A DNA stretch of 64,000 nt from Semisulcospira habei (GCA_036245525.1 BTPG01000007.1:120752344-120816343), one strand, 5' to 3'. Shown: positions 1-11,714, numbered from the stretch's first letter. Translations and numbers: made by a program. The notes: generated from the sequence alone by a model not told the origin.

Positions 1-76
1 CAGTCCGCCAGCCAGTTGTGAGTGTGTCACTTGTGTGATACACTGTAAATACTTGTATAAGGAACACTGACAGATG

Positions 77-164
77 AAAAAAAACATACAAGAGGCATAG
101 ATCCTCATGAACCCCCGCAGTTGCGAGGGTTCATGAGGATCTATGCCTCTTGTATGTTTTTTTT
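77..164. repeat. Family A palindrome, copy 1
   Basis: Near-perfect inverted repeat: eight A, then ACATACAAGAGGCATAGAT and CCTCATGAACCC on the left, mirrored on the right and closing with eight T. The loop is about 12 nt. The A/T8 extensions make this the longest-armed family A copy in the window. It is non-coding and MITE-like; no transposase is seen nearby. Confidence 0.9.
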
Positions 165-703
<539 letters not shown>

Positions 704-971
704 TTGTAACCTATATGTTCATGTTCATCCTCGTTTATTGTGTTGTCATTTAGCATCTACCAGTTGTTTTCAATTTTGGCCACGGTGGTTTCGCTGGCAG
801 GATGCTAACATGCGGTCTGTGTGGGGAATCCAGTGACTTGTCTCCTGCGTCCAAGCGCAGGATCCGTACTCAGGCATGTCCATACTCGCTCCATCTATCT
901 CCTCTCAAGTATTCTACAACAATGCGTTAGGCCACGCATTTTGAGTGAGTCAGTTTTACCATCGACCTCAA

Positions 972-1077
972 AACCCAAATAGAGAAAGGTCTTTGGGCCG
1001 ACAACGGACGTAGGTGGCCCGCGCACGACAGTGCGCGGGCCACCTACGTCCGTTGTCGGCCCGAGAACCTTTTGGGT
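972..1077. repeat. Family F GC-rich palindrome, copy 1
   Basis: Arms of about 48 bp: ACCCAAA...GGGCCGACAACGGACGTAGG and GTGGCCCGCGCAC, mirrored after a 5-nt loop (GACAG). The inner 36 bp of the arms match perfectly; the outer part is looser (AGAGAAAGGT against AGGTTCT). A shorter relative lies at 14640-14706. Confidence 0.88.
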
Positions 1078-1409
1078 ACTAGGATGTTAGCAAGAGACAC
1101 CGTGACCTACCTGGCTGACACCACGCTTGATGTCTTCGTCTACGCGTCCCATACACGCCGTACGCGCCAAACGACAGCCTGATTGTGCTGGATTATCGCA
1201 GACGTGTCAAAACCACCCACCCGAAACCGCATCAAAACGTACCCCCGGGTATATCGCCACTGGTGATGCGAGAGATAAGGGTGGTAGCGTGGTGAGAAAT
1301 GGAAATCAGGTCTGGGGTATTTGTCCAATGTTCTGGCGGTGTAAGTTACCGACTGAAGTCACGAGAATGTCACCTATCCGAAGAGTTGATGAGGGCTGTC
1401 TGCCCCATG
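1078..1409. other. Unannotated non-coding stretch
   Basis: Balanced composition with overlapping short frames on both strands that have no recognisable domain. I see no repeat structure and no gene. Confidence 0.5.
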
Positions 1410-1530
1410 ATGGCAACAGACAGTAAGTCCATTTTATTGCGAAAAGCGAGGTTTTTATTGTAGCAGGATGAAAATCTCGCTTTTCATAAAAATGAATGTA
1501 CTGTGTTTTGCTTTTCAAGGGCAACAGTTT
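1410..1530. repeat. Family G hairpin, copy 1
   Basis: Imperfect inverted repeat: GGCAACAGACAGTAAGTCCAT and GCGAAAAGCGAG on the left, CTCGCTTTTC and a degenerate TTGC..AAGGGCAAC on the right. Related hairpins lie at 20573-20655 and 59182-59290 with the same AGTAAGTCC and GAAAAGCGA blocks. Confidence 0.7.
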
Positions 1531-1600
1531 TTGCCACTGAGCAGATTCTTGTCCGCCGAGCCTGTGAAAGAAGGTGTTTAAGAAAAAAATAAGGAAAAAG

Positions 1601-1744
<144 letters not shown>

Positions 1745-1845
1745 AAGCAAACAAACAAACACAAACACAAACACAAACAAACACAAACAAACAAACAAAC
1801 AAACAAACAAACAAACAAACAAACAAACAAACAAACAAATGCAAA
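1745..1845. repeat. (AAAC)n microsatellite
   Basis: AAAC/ACAA tetranucleotides, first mixed with CACAAA hexamers, then pure. Confidence 0.95.
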
Positions 1846-2037
1846 CAATAACAAACAACAAGATAGGATGAACCCACAAAGTCCCTTCTATATGAGAGCT
1901 GTCTTCGCAGTCAATGGTCAGTACATTTTGTCTTTGACTTTATTCTGATATTGAAATATCTCCTTTTGAAAAAACCTCGCAGATGTGCCAATGCGTCATA
2001 GTGAACTCTTATGGGGCGCGCGCAGTGCATACGCGTC

Positions 2038-2049
2038 ATTGGTTTGTCA
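2038..2049. repeat. Target-site duplication, left, of I-group LINE
   Basis: ATTGGTTTGTCA here recurs at 6315-6326 immediately after the GAA-rich tail of the LINE. The same 12-mer starts the second 360-bp unit at 6675, so the target was a pre-existing repeat. Confidence 0.88.
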
Positions 2050-2423
2050 CTAGGACATGCCGAACTTCCTTAACCCAGTGTGGGATTTTCAGTGGGGCGA
2101 CCATCCCCAACCTACCGCGTCCCCGGGTGGCGGATAGGGGAACGGCCTTCAGATATGGAGGTTAGCTGCGCAAGCAGTCGCGGACCAAATGGCGATGAGC
2201 TTACCAGGACGGGGCGGGGTAGCAGGTGGCACTGTACCTCCACTGAAATTCCCCATGTGTCCAACGACGGGTTTATCATGCGATCAAAAGCCGCATAAAG
2301 CTCTAGCCACCCTGTGTTCCCAGGGAAGGTCGCATACCAGGAGCTAAGGGTGAGGTAACCCCGACAGAAACCTCGAATGCTGAAGACGGAGGACCCAGGC
2401 CGCACGGGGCATTCTGATAAACC

Positions 2424-3284
2424 ATGGATCCACGCAAACCCGCAATCATGACTATACGGCCAACTACCATTGACGATAATGGCGCTTGCCCGCTGAGGAC
2501 CCTCCAGGGTGGGGCAGCATCGGGTCCCATGCCTCTAAGGGACCCAGCCTCAGCTACTGGAGGTCCCTCCCGCCCGTCTTGTCGCGCCAGGGGACGCGGG
2601 AGGAGAGCTACTGGCACCACCACAACCAGGAAGAATCCCAGTCAGCAGCAACCTTTTCAGGTCATGCACTGGAACGCAGAAAGCATTCTGAACAAGAAGA
2701 CCGAGTTGGAGCATATCCTGCATGAGAAGAACATCAACATCTGCTGTATTCAGGAGACGCACGTGACACCCCAAAAGTCCTTCAAAGTGAGAGGCTACCA
2801 ATGCTTCAGGTCCGACAGAACAGATCGAAGCAAGGGAGGAATCCTGACCCTGATCAGGAACAACATCAACGCCTGTTTGATCGACACGCACATGGAGAAC
2901 TCCGAGTACCAAGTGATTCGGATCCAGACGAAGACAGCAGATTTCCAGCTGGTCAACTTCTACTGCCTCAACGACAGACCACTCACCCTTGACACGATCC
3001 CCACTAAGGCCTCCAACTTCATTGTGGTGGGCGACTTCAACAGTCACTCACAAAGTTGGGGATACGACCACTTGGATCGGAGAGGAGAAGAGGTGGAGAA
3101 CTGGCAGGACGACAACGATCTCATTCTGTTAAACAGTCCCATTGACTGCCCCACGTTCTACTCCAGAAGATGGCACACTACATCGACTCCTGACCTAGCC
3201 TTCTGCACAGAAGACATGCACAAGCAAGCCAGCAGAGAGATCGGAGAACAGCTAGGTGGAAGTGACCATCGGCCAGTCTTTTAG
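2424..3284 (+). pseudogene. LINE endonuclease domain (APE type), ends in a premature stop
   Basis: This is the N-terminal part of the LINE polyprotein, which nicks target DNA to prime reverse transcription. After a low-complexity, Arg/Pro/Thr-rich lead of about 75 residues come the exonuclease/endonuclease/phosphatase motifs: MHWNAESI, CIQETH, VVGDFNSHSQSWG, a TPDLAF block and GGSDHRPV at the end. These carry the usual catalytic Asn, Glu, Asp/Asn and Ser-Asp-His residues. The frame meets TAG at 3282-3284, directly after SDHRPVF, and then continues open in the same frame. A single nonsense change, not a natural gene end, therefore separates it from the RT part. ATG 2424 is the first plausible start. 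The 5' UTR lies between 2050 and 2423. Confidence 0.85.
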
Positions 3285-6002
3285 ACCTTGGGCATGGAGT
3301 CCTGCGCTGATGCAACCTTCCCACGGTGGAACTACAAAAGAGCGAACTGGTTCCTCTTTAGACACCGCTCCAGCGAACTCACCAAAGACATTCGAATCGA
3401 AGGTCGAGACGTCAACATGGTGGTGAAGGACCTGAACATGAGCATCCTCAGAGCAGCGCGTGAGTCCATATCCAGAGGTGCTAGAAAAGACTATAAGCCC
3501 TACTGGAGCAATGAACTGCAGGAACTGGATGATGATCTAGCAGATGCCAGAAGGGAAGAAGAAGTTAACCCATCACAGGCAAACAACATCCGCCTCCAGG
3601 AAGCCAAAGCCAAATTTCTCAAGAAGAAGTTACAGGCAAGACGCAGGAGCTGGCAAGAGAAAACAAGCTCCTTGAACCTTGAGAAGGACGGCAGAAAGCT
3701 CTGGAAACTGACCAAGCAGTTGAACGATGAGAACACGAGCAAAGGAAACATCACCTTAGAAGAAAATGGGAAGATACTAACAGGAAAGCATGCTGCCAAC
3801 CAATTTGCTGAAAGATATGCAGCTGAGAGCAATCTCCATGTTAGCCCCAAAAAGCAGAGAGAAGCAAGAAGAGAGCAAAGAGAGAGACCTGCCAAACAAG
3901 CAACAGCGGACGCCATGAATCAACCACTTACACACAAGGAGCTTCATATAGCTCTCCAAAAGTTGAAGGCGAAGAAGTCTCCTTGTCCAGATGGCATCAC
4001 CAACGAGATGCTAACCCACCTTGGTAGTGCAGCAGAAAACAAGCTACTTGAGGTCCTCAACAGGAGCTGGCAAGAAGGATCGCTACCACAACTCTGGCGA
4101 GAAGCGATCATGATCCCCATTCTAAAGAAAGGGAAGGATCCAAAGAAGGCCACCAGCTATCGCCCAATCAGCCTCACCAGCTGTGTTGTGAAGACCTTGG
4201 AGAGAATTGTGAACGAGCGCCTCAGGTGTTACCTGGAATCCAGGAACCTCCTCGCCCCTGAACAAGCTGGCTTCCGACAGTTCCGCAGCACCGAAGAACA
4301 GGTCACTTACTTGGCGCAGGAAGTTAAAGATGCCTTCCAGGAGCAGAAGCTGGTCTTTGTAACCTGGATTGATCTTCAGAAGGCTTTTGACAAGGTCTGG
4401 AAAGATGGGCTGCTTGTCAAACTGCTGAGAAAAGGCGTGTCCAGTAACATGTTCCAGTGGATACGCTCCTACCTCTTCAACCGCAGGGCAAGAGTCAGGG
4501 TCGACCAGACCAAAAGCAAGAAATTCCTCCTTCGTCATGGTGTCCCGCAAGGAGGAGTCCTCTCACCTACCCTCTTCCTTCTCTTCATCGACGATCTGGT
4601 GTCTGAGATGCCCAAGGGAATCAAAGCTGCCCTATACGCATACGACCTTGTGATCTGGTGCAAGGAGGAGCATGCAAGTACTGCCACCTACAGAATGCAG
4701 CTAGCGGCAAATAAGCTGAACGCATGGGCAGAAGACTGGTGCATCTCCGTCAACAAGGAGAAATCCTCCACCACCCTCTTCACACTGTCCCCAAAGCAGA
4801 AAGCCGGAACCATCAAGCTTGGTGGAAACCCTCTGAGAGAGGATGAAGAAGCTAACTACCTTGGTGTCACCTTCGACAGACGTCAGACCTGGAAACCACA
4901 CATTGCACAGGCAGAGGGGAAGGCCCGGCGTAAGCTGGCCATACTCAGGAAACTGACAGGCACCACCTGGGGAGCGAACGAGAAGATACTGAAGACAGTA
5001 TACCAGGGAACAGTCAGGCCCCACCTCGAGTACGGCTCCACAGCGTGGTCAACCTCAGCCAAGACGAACCTGCAGACCCTCGACCGAGTGCAAAACCAGG
5101 CTCTTCGACTCATCACTGGTGCAATGAAATCCACACCAATCAAGGAAATGGAGAAGCTGACCACTATCCAACCTCTCAGCCAGAGGAGAGAAGCCAAAAC
5201 CATGGTACAGGCGGAGAAGCTCAGGTGCTTGCCCGACCACCCCATGAAGCACAGACTGAGCAACCTCACCAAGAACGGGCTCAAAAGAAGCAGCTTTGTC
5301 CATGAGAGCATGCGACTTTCTCGACAGTACAGGGAAGTCCTTCCACAGAGCACGCTACCTCTGATCACAGAAGAAGTGGAAAACCCTTGGGCAGTAGACA
5401 AACCAGACATCCAGATCTGCACCAGTGTCCCACATGCTGCCTCAGGTGACAGTCAGGATGACACCGTTCGACGGGCACTCACCCTAGCCCTGATCGACGA
5501 ACAGTACCCAAAGGAGGCATGGATCCACATCTACACTGATGGATCAGCAACAAATGCCGTTTCCAATGGAGGTGCTGGCATCCTGATCCAGTTCCCAGGG
5601 GGACATACAGCCACATCCAGTGTAGCCACCGGCAAACACTGCACAAACTACAAAGCAGAAACCGAAGCAATTATGCAGGCCGCCTCCATGGTTCAGAATT
5701 CTACAGACCCATGCTATCAAGTTGTCTTCTTCTCCGATGCCCTTTCAGTCCTTCAGGCCCTCGAGAACGACAAACTCCCCCAGCTGACCAGAGCTTTGCA
5801 GAAGGTCAGACAAACCAGAAGAGTTGTTCTCCAGTGGATACCAGCCTACTGTGGGGTACCAGGAAATGAAAGGGCAGACGAGCTGGCGAAAGAAGGAGCC
5901 ACAAAAGATCAACAAGAAAACAGCGTCAGCTATAGTGAGCAAAAGACAATCATCAAGGCATTGATGAGGCCGAGGTCAAACAGAGACGAATCCACACAAT
6001 GA
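3285..6002 (+). pseudogene. LINE reverse transcriptase and RNase H region, catalytic RT motif lost
   Basis: Continues the endonuclease frame. Counting from 3288, the RT has fingers and palm motifs SPCPDGITNEML (about residue 230), SYRPISLTSC, AGFRQFRSTEEQ, WIDLQKAFDKVW and HGVPQGGVLSPTLF. The catalytic box reads YAYD at 4635-4646 (residues 450-453) where YADD is expected, so one metal-binding Asp is lost. RNase H follows: YTDGSATN with Asp at 5538 (residue 751), then KAETEA, FFSDALSVLQAL and NERADELAKEGA, i.e. the acidic residues of the fold are present. The frame ends in TGA at 6000-6002. The conserved C-terminus resumes one frame over, so a small indel lies around 5970-6000. Confidence 0.87.
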
Positions 6003-6280
6003 TCAGAGAGCAGCAACTCGTCCTGATCAGACTGCGTACCGGCCACAACAGACTGAACGCTCACATGAACAGAAAGCTCAAGCTGGCGCCATCACCAACC
6101 TGCGCCTGTGGTCAGGAAGACCAAACAGCGGAACATATTCTCCAGAGATGCCCCCTACTGGACGATGAAAGAAAAGAAGTGTGGCCGTCGCCAACTCCAC
6201 TGCAGACCAAACTCTACGGCAGTCCAGAAGACCTGGAGAAAACGACGTCATTCATCGCCGGTGCTGGACTGACCGTATAG
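5999..6280 (+). pseudogene. LINE C-terminal segment with CCHC zinc motif, frameshifted
   Basis: This is the end of the same polyprotein in a different frame: LIRLRTGHNRLN, then CACG...HILQRCPLL, a Cys-Cys-His-Cys knuckle usual at the end of RNase H-containing LINEs. It stops at 6280, leaving a 34-bp tail. The frame is open a few codons upstream of the ATG, which shows the ATG is not a genuine start. Confidence 0.82.
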
Positions 6281-6314
6281 CCCACTGCGAACGACAAGAA
6301 GAAAGAAGAAGAAG

Positions 6315-7038
6315 ATTGGTTTGTCAAACGTCATTTGTCATGACGTATTTTTTGCTTTTACGTAATTTTATATTTAACGTGATATGAGATTCGCTTCCGC
6401 TTCAAGACTTGGGAAAATGATGACAAAACTAGCATTTCACGGTAAAATTTCAGTCTTGCCTATAATTTGTGTGAAATCAGGTTGACTTTACCTAGCTACA
6501 TGCTATACTAAGTACACCTGCGTGCTCTTATGAAAGCGCGTCGATGTGTGTGTGTGCGTGTGCGTGTGCGTGCGTGCATGTGCGCGCTGCAAACATCCTC
6601 AAGAGGCATAGATGTTCATGCGCCCTCCGGGCACTAGAGGATCTATGCCTCTTGGAGATGCGCGCATATGTGTCATTGGTTTGTCAAACGTCATTTGTGA
6701 TGACGTACTTTTTTGTTTTTACGTAATTTTATATTTAACGTGATTTGAATTTCGCTTTCGCTTTAAGACTTGCGAAAATGGTGACAAAACTAGAATTTCA
6801 CGGTACAATATCAGTCTTGCTATAATTTGTGTGAAATCAGGTTGACTTTACCTAGCAGTACATGCTATACTAAGTACACCTGTATGCTCTTCTGAAAGCG
6901 CGTCGATGTGTGTGTATGCGTGTGCGTGTGCGTGAATGCATGCGCGCTCGGCAAACATCCTAAAAAAACATAGATGTTCATGCGCCCTCCGGGCAAGTGA
7001 GGATCTATGCCTCTTGGAGATGCGCGCGCATATGTGTG
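6315..7038. repeat. Two tandem 360-bp units carrying a family A hairpin
   Basis: Units 6315-6674 and 6675-7038 share TTGGTTTGTCAAACGTCATT, a TTTTACGTAATTTTATATTT block, GTGTGAAATCAGGTTGAC, a TG-rich stretch and a hairpin at 6600-6655 (second copy 6962-7016, decayed). The left flank of the LINE (about 2010-2037, ending GCATACGCGTC) resembles the end of the same unit (GCGCATATGTGTC). The array probably had at least three units before the LINE inserted. Confidence 0.88.
6600..6655. repeat. Family A palindrome within the 360-bp unit
   Basis: CAAGAGGCATAGATGTTCAT with partner ATCTATGCCTCTTG; the inner arms are eroded (GCCCTCCGGGC core). The equivalent in unit 2 has lost the left-arm start (TAAAAAAACATAGAT). 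Confidence 0.8.
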
Positions 7039-7056
7039 AGAAAGAGCGAGCGAGCG

Positions 7057-7746
<690 letters not shown>

Positions 7747-7785
7747 CCGGCGCTTCGCGCCAAGTGTACGTTTAGCAGCGAGGTT

Positions 7786-7796
7786 AGCGTAACTAG
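7786..7796. repeat. Target-site duplication, left, of RTE LINE
   Basis: AGCGTAACTAG, repeated perfectly at 11715-11725. Confidence 0.9.
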
Positions 7797-7831
7797 TCCA
7801 GCTTGGCGTCCGATGTGATAATGCAGCCAAG

Positions 7832-9547
7832 TTAAGTAAACTGGTACACTGACTTTAGTTCAGACTCGCCAATGGTGATGTGAGGAGGGCGATACACGGT
7901 CTTGGGTGCCGGCTGATGGAGGACCTCTGTCTTTTTCAGACTGACCTCGAGTCCAAAGAGCTGGGCAGCGTCTGCGAAGCAAGACGTGATGCGCTGCAGG
8001 GCTCTCTCTGTGTGTGCAACGAGGGCAGCGTTATCAGCAAAAAGCAGCTCACGAATCAGTTGGTCTAGGGTTTTCGTGTGGGCCTGCAGTCGTCTGAGGT
8101 TGAACAGGCTGCCATCGAGACGATACCTGATGTACACTGCACCGTCATCATCGAGGTCCACTGTGGCCTGCTTCAACATCATGCTAAAAAAGATGGTGAA
8201 GAGGGTCGGTGCCAGCACGCAGCCCTGCTTTACGCCGTTGAGAATAAGGAATGGTTCTGAGAGGTCATTGTTGAGTCTGACCTGGCCTTGCTGGTCCTCG
8301 TGTAGCTGGACAATCATGCTGAGGAACTTTGGGGGACAGCCAAGTCGCTCCAGGATCTGCCACATGCCTTGCCTGCTCACAGTGTCGAACGCTTTTGTTA
8401 GGTCGACAAACGTTACGTACAGCCCGTTGTTCTGCTCGCGGCACTTCTCCTGAAGCTGTCTCAGCACAAAGACCATATCGGTGGTGCTCCTGTTTGCTCT
8501 GAAGCCACACTGGCCCTCTGGGAGGTGGTCTTCAGCGATGGCAGGTACCAGCCGATTCAGGAGCAGCCTTGCAAGAATTTTCCCAGCAATGGACAGCAGG
8601 GTGATTCCCCGATAGTTGGAACAGTCAGACTTCTCGCCTTTGTTCTTGTACAGGGTGATAACGACAGCATCACGGAGATCCTTTGGTAGTGTTCCTTCCT
8701 CCCAGCAGCAGAGAAAGAGGTCATGGAGCTTGTTGTGCAGTGCTGTGCCTCCATGTTTCCAGATCTCTGGCGGTATTCCATCAATGCCTGCTGCTTTGCC
8801 ACTCTTGAGCTGGTGCATGGCTGTGAGGGTCTCTTCAGCGGTGGGCGGTTCGTCCAATTCAACCTTTACTGGGAGTTGTGGGATTTGTAGGACGACTGCT
8901 TCTTGAACAGTGCGCTCAGCGCTGAAGAGGCTCTGAAAGTACTCCGACCAGCGGTTCAAGATGGAGGTATTATCTGTGAGGAGTGCCTGGCCATTCGCGC
9001 TTCGCAGGGGACTTTGTACCAGGTGCCTGGGGCCATACACTGCTTTCAGTGCTTCGTAGAAGCCCCTGTAGTCACCATTGTCAGCGCAAAGCTGGGTCCT
9101 CTGTGCAAGTCTGGTCCACCACTCATTCTGGAGATCTGTGAGCTTGCGCTGGAGACTGCTGCAGACGAGGCGGAAGGCAAACTTCTTCACAGGGCAGGAA
9201 GGCTGGGCTAGGTGGGCCTGATGGGCGGCTCTTTTTTTTTTGGCTAGGTGTTCCTGGATCTCAACATCGTTTTCGTCAAACCAGTCTTTGTTCTTCTTTC
9301 TAGCGAAACCCAAGACTTCTGCAGAGGATTTTGCAATAGCAGTTTTCAGTTGTTCCCAGAGTGTTTCAGGGGAGGAGTCTGCTGGGTCCGCTGTGTCTTT
9401 GAGCCTGCGCTGTAAATCCGTCTGAAAGGCAGCTTTCACGTCGTCACGCTGAAGGCTGGCAACATCAAGCTTTTTCTTGGGGGGGGGGGGGGGGGGCCCA
9501 TTTCTTGGGTTTTGGCTTGACGTGGAGCCTGAGTTTGCAGCGCACAA
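7832..9547 (-). pseudogene. RTE LINE reverse transcriptase (inverted 5' part)
   Basis: Linker plus RT of an RTE-clade element of the family often annotated as craniofacial development protein 2-like. Visible in order: GKAAGIDGIPPEIWKHGG, RDAVVITLYKNKG, NYRGITLLSIAGKILARLL, GFRANRSTTDM, FVDLTKAFDTV and GVKQGCVLAPTLF. The catalytic box is FADN instead of FADD, so the second metal-binding Asp is lost. The frame closes at 7832 with TAA where the family continues, a mutation near the inversion breakpoint. The open frame's apparent start (MCAANSGS) lies inside the endonuclease C-terminus in another frame; the true RT begins after the poly-C tract at 9479-9496. Confidence 0.88.
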
Positions 9548-10319
9548 GGCGGTGGTCAGTGTGGCACTCTGCGCTGGGCATCACTCTGGTGAGGAGAACA
9601 TCACTGCGGTCCCTCTGACGCACTAGGACATAGTCGATAAGGTGCCAGTGTTTGGAGCGAGGATGCATCCAGGTGGTCTTTCGACTGTCCTTTTGCTGAA
9701 AAGTAGTGTTGGTGATGACCAGTTGCTGCTCTGCACAGAACTCCAACAGTAGGCGGCCATTGTCATTGCAGTTCCCGACGCCATGCTTGCCGAGGACTCC
9801 TTTCCAGGCTTCAGAGTCCTGGCCCACTCTGGCATTGAAGTCGCCAAGGATGATGACTTTGTCGTCTGCAGGGGTGCTCTGTATGAGGCTGCGCAGGTCA
9901 GTGTAAAACTTGTCCTTTTCAGCAGGCTCTGCCAGGAGGGTTGGGGAGTACACACTGAGAAGGGTGACGTGTTGCTGGTGTCTCAGTGGGAGGCGCATGG
10001 ACATGATGCGGTCTGAGTGACCCGTTGGTAGGTTTTCCAGCTTAGTCGCAATGGAGGTCTTGACCATGAAACCCACGCCTGAGAGCCGTCTTTCTGATTC
10101 AGGCCTGCCTGACCAGTAGAGGGTGTACCCAGCGCCAAGTTCTTGGAGGCTGCCTTCGTCCGGAAGGCGTACTTCACTGAGCGCGGCGATGTCGATGTTT
10201 AACCTCCGTAATTCATGGGCAATGAGGGCGGAGCGACGTTCAGGGCGTCCGCTGTCTGCTCTGTCGAGCATGGTTCGGATGTTCCAGCATGCTACGTTGA
10301 GTCCGGTCGTGGTCGTCAT
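9465..10319 (-). pseudogene. RTE LINE AP endonuclease (inverted 5' part)
   Basis: ATG at 10319 begins MTTTTGLNVACWNIRTMLD, the standard start of this single-ORF RTE family. Endonuclease motifs follow: IAALSEVRLPDEG (catalytic Glu), SVYSPTL, VIILGDFNARVG, a HLIDYVLV block and a terminal CHTDHRLVRCK with the Asp-His pair. All catalytic residues I can identify are intact. The frame then runs through KPKPKKWAPPPPP and ends at 9465. The RT is in another frame, because a run of 18 G (C on the coding strand) at 9479-9496 has changed length. Confidence 0.9.
9479..9496. repeat. Homopolymer G18 that breaks the RTE reading frame
   Basis: Sits exactly at the endonuclease-RT junction, where the overlapping frames read APPPPPQEK and GPPPPPPKKK. 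It is either slippage in the genome or a sequencing length error. Confidence 0.85.
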
Positions 10320-10974
10320 GAGAGTGGATCCGTTATTCTTTCTTGTTTTTTGACCGCAGGAGAAGATGCCCGTTGACCGCGGTTAGCCAACTGGGGTTGC
10401 GAGGGGACGAGCTTTGGTTAGGCCACCTTTTCTAGGCCCCTCTCCGTGTGGAGCAAGCAGTGCTGTCCCTAGAAAAGGCTGCTTGGTCGTTCAGGGTGTG
10501 CCGAGTGATGTTGTCATCCCCAGGTCAACATCAGGCGACCAATATCCTGAACCGCCTGCATGCAGGTTTGAGACTGCGGCTTCCAGTGACATCTTTCACC
10601 TGCCGTTTCGCCCCTCGCCCGTCGCTACAGGACTTGGAATGGTCAGTGTCATGGTCCGTGGACGTTTCCTAAAGCCTGCGCAGTGGAGCGTTTTGGTGGA
10701 GTGCAGTGTGCGCAGTACTGGCCCCACCCTTTAAACCCTTGGTTCATCTGCCATGGCCTAGCAAGCTGGCACGATGGCATCGAGGTCCTCGGGTCGTAGG
10801 TTTTATATCAGACTGTCCTTGTCCTAGTCTCTGGCTCAAAAGCCTTCCCCGGAGACACGGGGGCTTTGATGTCATGGGTTTCCTCCCTTATCCTTTCCGC
10901 AGCCAAGCGGCCAGGCCTGCAAGGCAGCAGGGGACTCGTGGAGGGCGGGGTCATCTATGTCCCGTGCAGATGTG
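10320..10974 (-). other. 5' UTR of the inverted RTE LINE
   Basis: Upstream of the endonuclease ATG on the minus strand, about 655 bp with no long frame. Its first 290 bp (10684-10974) match, in the opposite orientation, the short element at 33779-34094. Shared blocks include GTGCGCAGTACTGGCCCCAC and CCCCGTGTCTCCGGGG (as written on one strand). The match ends at the junction with the plus-strand 3' part, so 10974 is close to the element's 5' terminus. Confidence 0.78.
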
Positions 10975-11685
10975 CTTGACAGCAGGCTGGCAAAAGCGAA
11001 CAGCGCTTTCGGGCGACTTTTCAAGCGGGTGTGGCACAATGAACAGCTGAAAACAGGCACCAAGATCAGCGTGTACAGAGCTGTGGTCCTCACTACCCTG
11101 CTGTATGGTTCCGAGTCCTGGGCCCTCTACCGCAGCCAACTACGACTCCTCGAACGCTTCCACCAGCGCTGCCTGCGCACCATCCTGGGCATTCACTGGA
11201 GTGACTATGTCACCAACGTCGAGGTCCTTGAACAGGCTGAAACTGTGAGCATCGAGGCTTTGCTGCTGTGGACACAGCTCCGCTGGGCGGGGCATGTCTC
11301 CAGGATGGAGGATCATCGCCTACCAAAGGTCACCCTGTTCGGCGAGCTTGCTACTGGACACCGTGACAGAGGGGCACCAAAGAAGAGATACAAAGACTGT
11401 CTCAAGAAGTCACTTAGTGCCTGCCAAATCGACCACCACCAGTGGTCTTCGCTTGCTGTGGACCGTGACACCTGGCGCTCCACCATTTACAAGGCATCTG
11501 TCTCCTTTGAGGACTCTCGCAGAGCTAGCCTTAAGGACAAGCGGCTCAGGAGAAAAAACAGAGATGCCGCAACTCAGAACCCTGGCCATACCTCCCCCTG
11601 CAGCCACTGCGGTCGAACCTGCCGGTTATGGATTGGCCTCCGCAGCCACGAACAAGCCTGCAGACGTCGTGGGCAACTCCTATAA
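10957..11685 (+). pseudogene. RTE LINE C-terminal region (upright 3' part)
   Basis: About 240 residues beginning SRLAKANSAFGRLFKRVW, then TLLYGSESWALYRSQL, RCLRTILGIHWSDY, LRWAGHVSRMEDHRLPK and GAPKKRYKDCLKKSL. It ends with a zinc-finger-like CSHCGRTCRLWIGLRSHEQAC pattern (C-X2-C...H-X3-C), typical of the thumb and tail of this RTE family. The first ATG (10957) falls in the junction, where 5' UTR sequence read backwards happens to be in frame, so it is not a real start. No inactivating change is seen in this segment itself. TAA at 11683 is followed by the short 3' UTR. Confidence 0.9.
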
Positions 11686-11714
11686 AATCTTCGTTCGCGA
11701 AGTCAAGCCAAGAG

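Larger units (their letters stand above)
2050..6314 (+). mobile_element. Full-length I-group non-LTR retrotransposon (LINE), inactive
   Basis: This 4265-bp unit lies between perfect 12-bp direct repeats. It has a roughly 370-bp 5' UTR with a GC-rich start, one long coding region (AP endonuclease, reverse transcriptase, RNase H, C-terminal CCHC) and a short 3' tail of GAA/GAAA repeats. The RNase H and terminal CCHC put it in the I superfamily (I, Ingi, Nimb and relatives) rather than CR1 or RTE. I see no separate ORF1, which would fit a single-ORF lineage or loss. The coding region is broken by a TAG at 3282, a frameshift near 5970-6000 and loss of one catalytic RT aspartate, so it is a dead but nearly complete copy. 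Confidence 0.88.
7797..11714 (+). mobile_element. RTE-type LINE with 5' inversion
   Basis: This 3.9-kb insertion is flanked by an 11-bp perfect duplication. Its 3' portion (about 10975-11714) is on the plus strand. It holds the C-terminal thumb/zinc-finger region and ends in GCCAAGAG. The rest (7797-about 10974) is the same element's 5' portion in reverse: RT end at the left, then endonuclease, then 5' UTR against the junction. Residues just before the left edge (an LGCI..SDAKLD block readable on the minus strand at 7797-7840) lead up to the RLAKANSAFGRL block that starts the plus-strand part. The two pieces are therefore consecutive parts of one template. This is the classical signature of twin priming during target-primed reverse transcription. 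Confidence 0.9.
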
